In this document: piece after piece, positions 6,869-8,065 of the stretch
Position numbering within the stretch: the stretch's first letter is position 1
How the letters are laid out: the number at the start of each line of letters is the position of its first letter
Assembly (NCBI GenBank): GCA_903875815.1
Contig: CAIQXR010000171.1
Location: 1 to 8,065 of the forward strand
Source: an uncultured Actinomycetes bacterium
Lineage (GTDB): Bacteria; Actinomycetota; Actinomycetes; Nanopelagicales; Nanopelagicaceae
Length of the DNA stretch: 8,065 bases
Reading direction: 5' to 3'
The notes under the pieces: model-generated
Told to the model about the DNA's origin: nothing
Seen by the model: only the letters and a program-made list of their open reading frames with translations
Database searches by the model: none
Translations under genes and position numbers: made by a program

Positions 6869-7828
6869 ATGCTCAATGACCTCCACGATTTAGTTGTCGT
6901 AGCAATTCCGACGAGAACAAATTTTCGTGGCATCAATCTTCGCGAAGTAGCACTCTTTCGTGGCAGCGCTGGCTGGAGTGAGTTCGCACCATTTCTCGAA
7001 TATGGAATCGCGGAATCTTCAGCATGGCTCAAGGCAGCGATCGAGGCGGCAAATAATGAATGGCCAGAGCTAAAGCGCACTAGCATTCCTATTAATGCAA
7101 CGTTGCCGCGGGTCGCTCCAGATCGAGTACCAGAAGTTCTCAAGACTTTCCCCGGCTGCACGACCATTAAAATTAAAGTAGATAATTTTGAAGAAGACCA
7201 AGCATTAGTGGCGGCAGCCTTAGATTATTTGCCCACTGCCAAAATTCGCCTCGATGTAAATGGCGGCTGGAGCTTGGATCAAGCGATCGCTGATCTCACC
7301 AAATTTCAGGGCCTCTTTGGAGACGTTTTCGAATACATCGAACAGCCGTGTGAAAACTTGGCTGATCTCGCGCAGGTAAAGCGCGAAGTGCCGATCAAAA
7401 TTGCGGTCGATGAATCGATTCGTAAAAATTTGGGAAGCAATTTTTCTAACCTTCATGAAGTAGCAGATGTAGCAATTATGAAATGGGCACCCAGTGGTGG
7501 CTTTGCTGCTAGCAAGAACTTAATTTCAGAAATCGGATTGCCCACCGTTATTTCTAGCGCCCTCGATACTGGCGTGGGCATCTCGCATGGTTTAGCGCTG
7601 GCCGCTTCTCTTGATTCGTTGGATTACGCCTGCGGCCTTGGCACTGTCTCACTTCTCGAAAGCGATATCTGTTCGCCAGCACTCGTGCCACACAATGGTC
7701 ACCTCGAAGTCCGACGAGTTGAACCGGATCAGAAGCTGATCGATCGTTATCGCGCAGGCGAAGATCGCCAAGAATGGTGGAAGAATAGAATTACTAACAT
7801 TATGCAGAGTGGGGGATTTGATGAGTAG
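6869..7828 (+). CDS. menC: o-Succinylbenzoate synthase (MenC)
   Basis: This enolase-superfamily enzyme dehydrates SHCHC to o-succinylbenzoate, the substrate that MenE activates. Seen: 319 aa with the N-terminal capping region (TNFRGINLREVALF, then AGWSEFAPFLEYG) and the barrel catalytic set. Lys K103 lies in the KIK motif (101-103). The three metal ligands are D129 (LDVNGGW), E158 (EYIEQP) and D181 (AVDES). The second Lys is K205 (IMKWAPSGG). SSALDTGVGISHGLALAASL (229-248) is the usual C-terminal barrel signature. These match OSBS; a racemase side activity cannot be judged. The start lies 11 bases after the menB stop, without any Shine-Dalgarno sequence, so coupling to menB termination is likely; a second ATG in another frame is close by at 6876. 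The end overlaps menD by 8 bases. Confidence 0.94.
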   Translation: MLNDLHDLVVVAIPTRTNFRGINLREVALFRGSAGWSEFAPFLEYGIAESSAWLKAAIEAANNEWPELKRTSIPINATLPRVAPDRVPEVLKTFPGCTTIKIKVDNFEEDQALVAAALDYLPTAKIRLDVNGGWSLDQAIADLTKFQGLFGDVFEYIEQPCENLADLAQVKREVPIKIAVDESIRKNLGSNFSNLHEVADVAIMKWAPSGGFAASKNLISEIGLPTVISSALDTGVGISHGLALAASLDSLDYACGLGTVSLLESDICSPALVPHNGHLEVRRVEPDQKLIDRYRAGEDRQEWWKNRITNIMQSGGFDE

Positions 7829-8065
7829 TTCCACCTCACTGGCACGCGCAACAGTCTGCCAACTGATTGAACTTGGAGTTCAACACTTCGTTCTCTCGCC
7901 TGGTTCTCGCAACGCACCGCTATCGATTGCGCTCTTTGAAGCAGAAGCACGTGGACTCATAGAACTAGACGTCAAAGTTGACGAACGTGGCGCTGCTTTC
8001 TATGCGCTCGGAATTTCCAAAGCGACCAATCAATATGTTGCCGCTATCTGCACGAGTGGAACTGC
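7821..8065 (+). CDS. menD: SEPHCHC synthase MenD, 5' part (cut by window end)
   Basis: This thiamine-diphosphate enzyme condenses isochorismate with 2-oxoglutarate, the first committed step of the pathway. Only the first 81 codons plus two bases are in the window, against a usual length of about 550 residues. Seen: LSPGSRNAPL (25-34), the typical MenD start of the pyrimidine-binding domain; DERGAAFYALG (54-64), in which E55 corresponds to the cofactor-activating glutamate of E. coli MenD; and the CTSGTA stretch at the edge. The ATG overlaps the last bases of menC (ATGAGTAG), and a G-rich GGGGGA lies four bases upstream, so it is co-translated with menC. The gene runs off the window and shows no internal defect; the rest cannot be assessed. 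Confidence 0.95.
   Translation, partial: MSSSTSLARATVCQLIELGVQHFVLSPGSRNAPLSIALFEAEARGLIELDVKVDERGAAFYALGISKATNQYVAAICTSGT

Noticed and set aside
1..8065. An undescribed defence, mobile or biosynthetic system
   Set aside because: Every gene except the PLDc_N protein belongs to cytochrome c maturation or menaquinone synthesis. There are no integrases, transposases, tRNA-adjacent junctions, CRISPR repeats or unusual domain fusions.

Overview
The window looks like chromosomal DNA from an actinobacterium of moderate GC content (about half by eye, not the 65-70% of Mycobacterium or Streptomyces). The actinobacterial reading rests on four things: the gene order, a short-form MenE, an OSBS-type MenC whose N-terminus resembles the actinobacterial enzymes, and a small PLDc_N membrane protein with the acidic DDNPDFL-type tail common in that phylum. 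A streamlined aquatic lineage would fit the very short spacers and many start/stop overlaps, but that is inference; no rRNA or other taxonomic marker is present.

Left part (2-3671, + strand): a four-gene cytochrome c maturation operon of System II (Ccs/Res type). It encodes a lipoprotein thioredoxin (ResA-like), the membrane thiol transporter CcdA, and the haem-delivery pair ResB and CcsB/ResC. The genes are joined by TAATG (1-base overlap), TAAATG (no gap) and an 8-base spacer, so they are almost certainly co-transcribed and translationally coupled.

Middle (3681-5900, - strand): a small two-TM PLDc_N protein, then menA and menE (transcribed menE -> menA, with the PLDc_N gene downstream). 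The PLDc_N gene converges on ccsB with only 9 bases between the stop codons, and it appears to have its own leaderless-type promoter.

Right part (5979-8065, + strand): menB, menC and the 5' part of menD, which is cut by the window end. The 78-base divergent region between menE and menB is the most interesting non-coding stretch. It holds a palindromic TAGGCTA that can serve as a -10 element on either strand, and three tandem 12-base repeats with the core GAAGTC.

Together the genes make menaquinone (menD, menC, menE, menB and menA are five core steps; menF/isochorismate synthase, menH and the methyltransferase menG are not in the window) and attach haem to exported cytochrome c. These are the electron donor and a key subunit of a menaquinol:cytochrome c branch of respiration. 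The layout resembles a condensed form of the M. tuberculosis Rv0526-Rv0555 neighbourhood. I find no mobile element, CRISPR array, RNA gene or clearly novel system. All non-coding gaps are under 100 bases.
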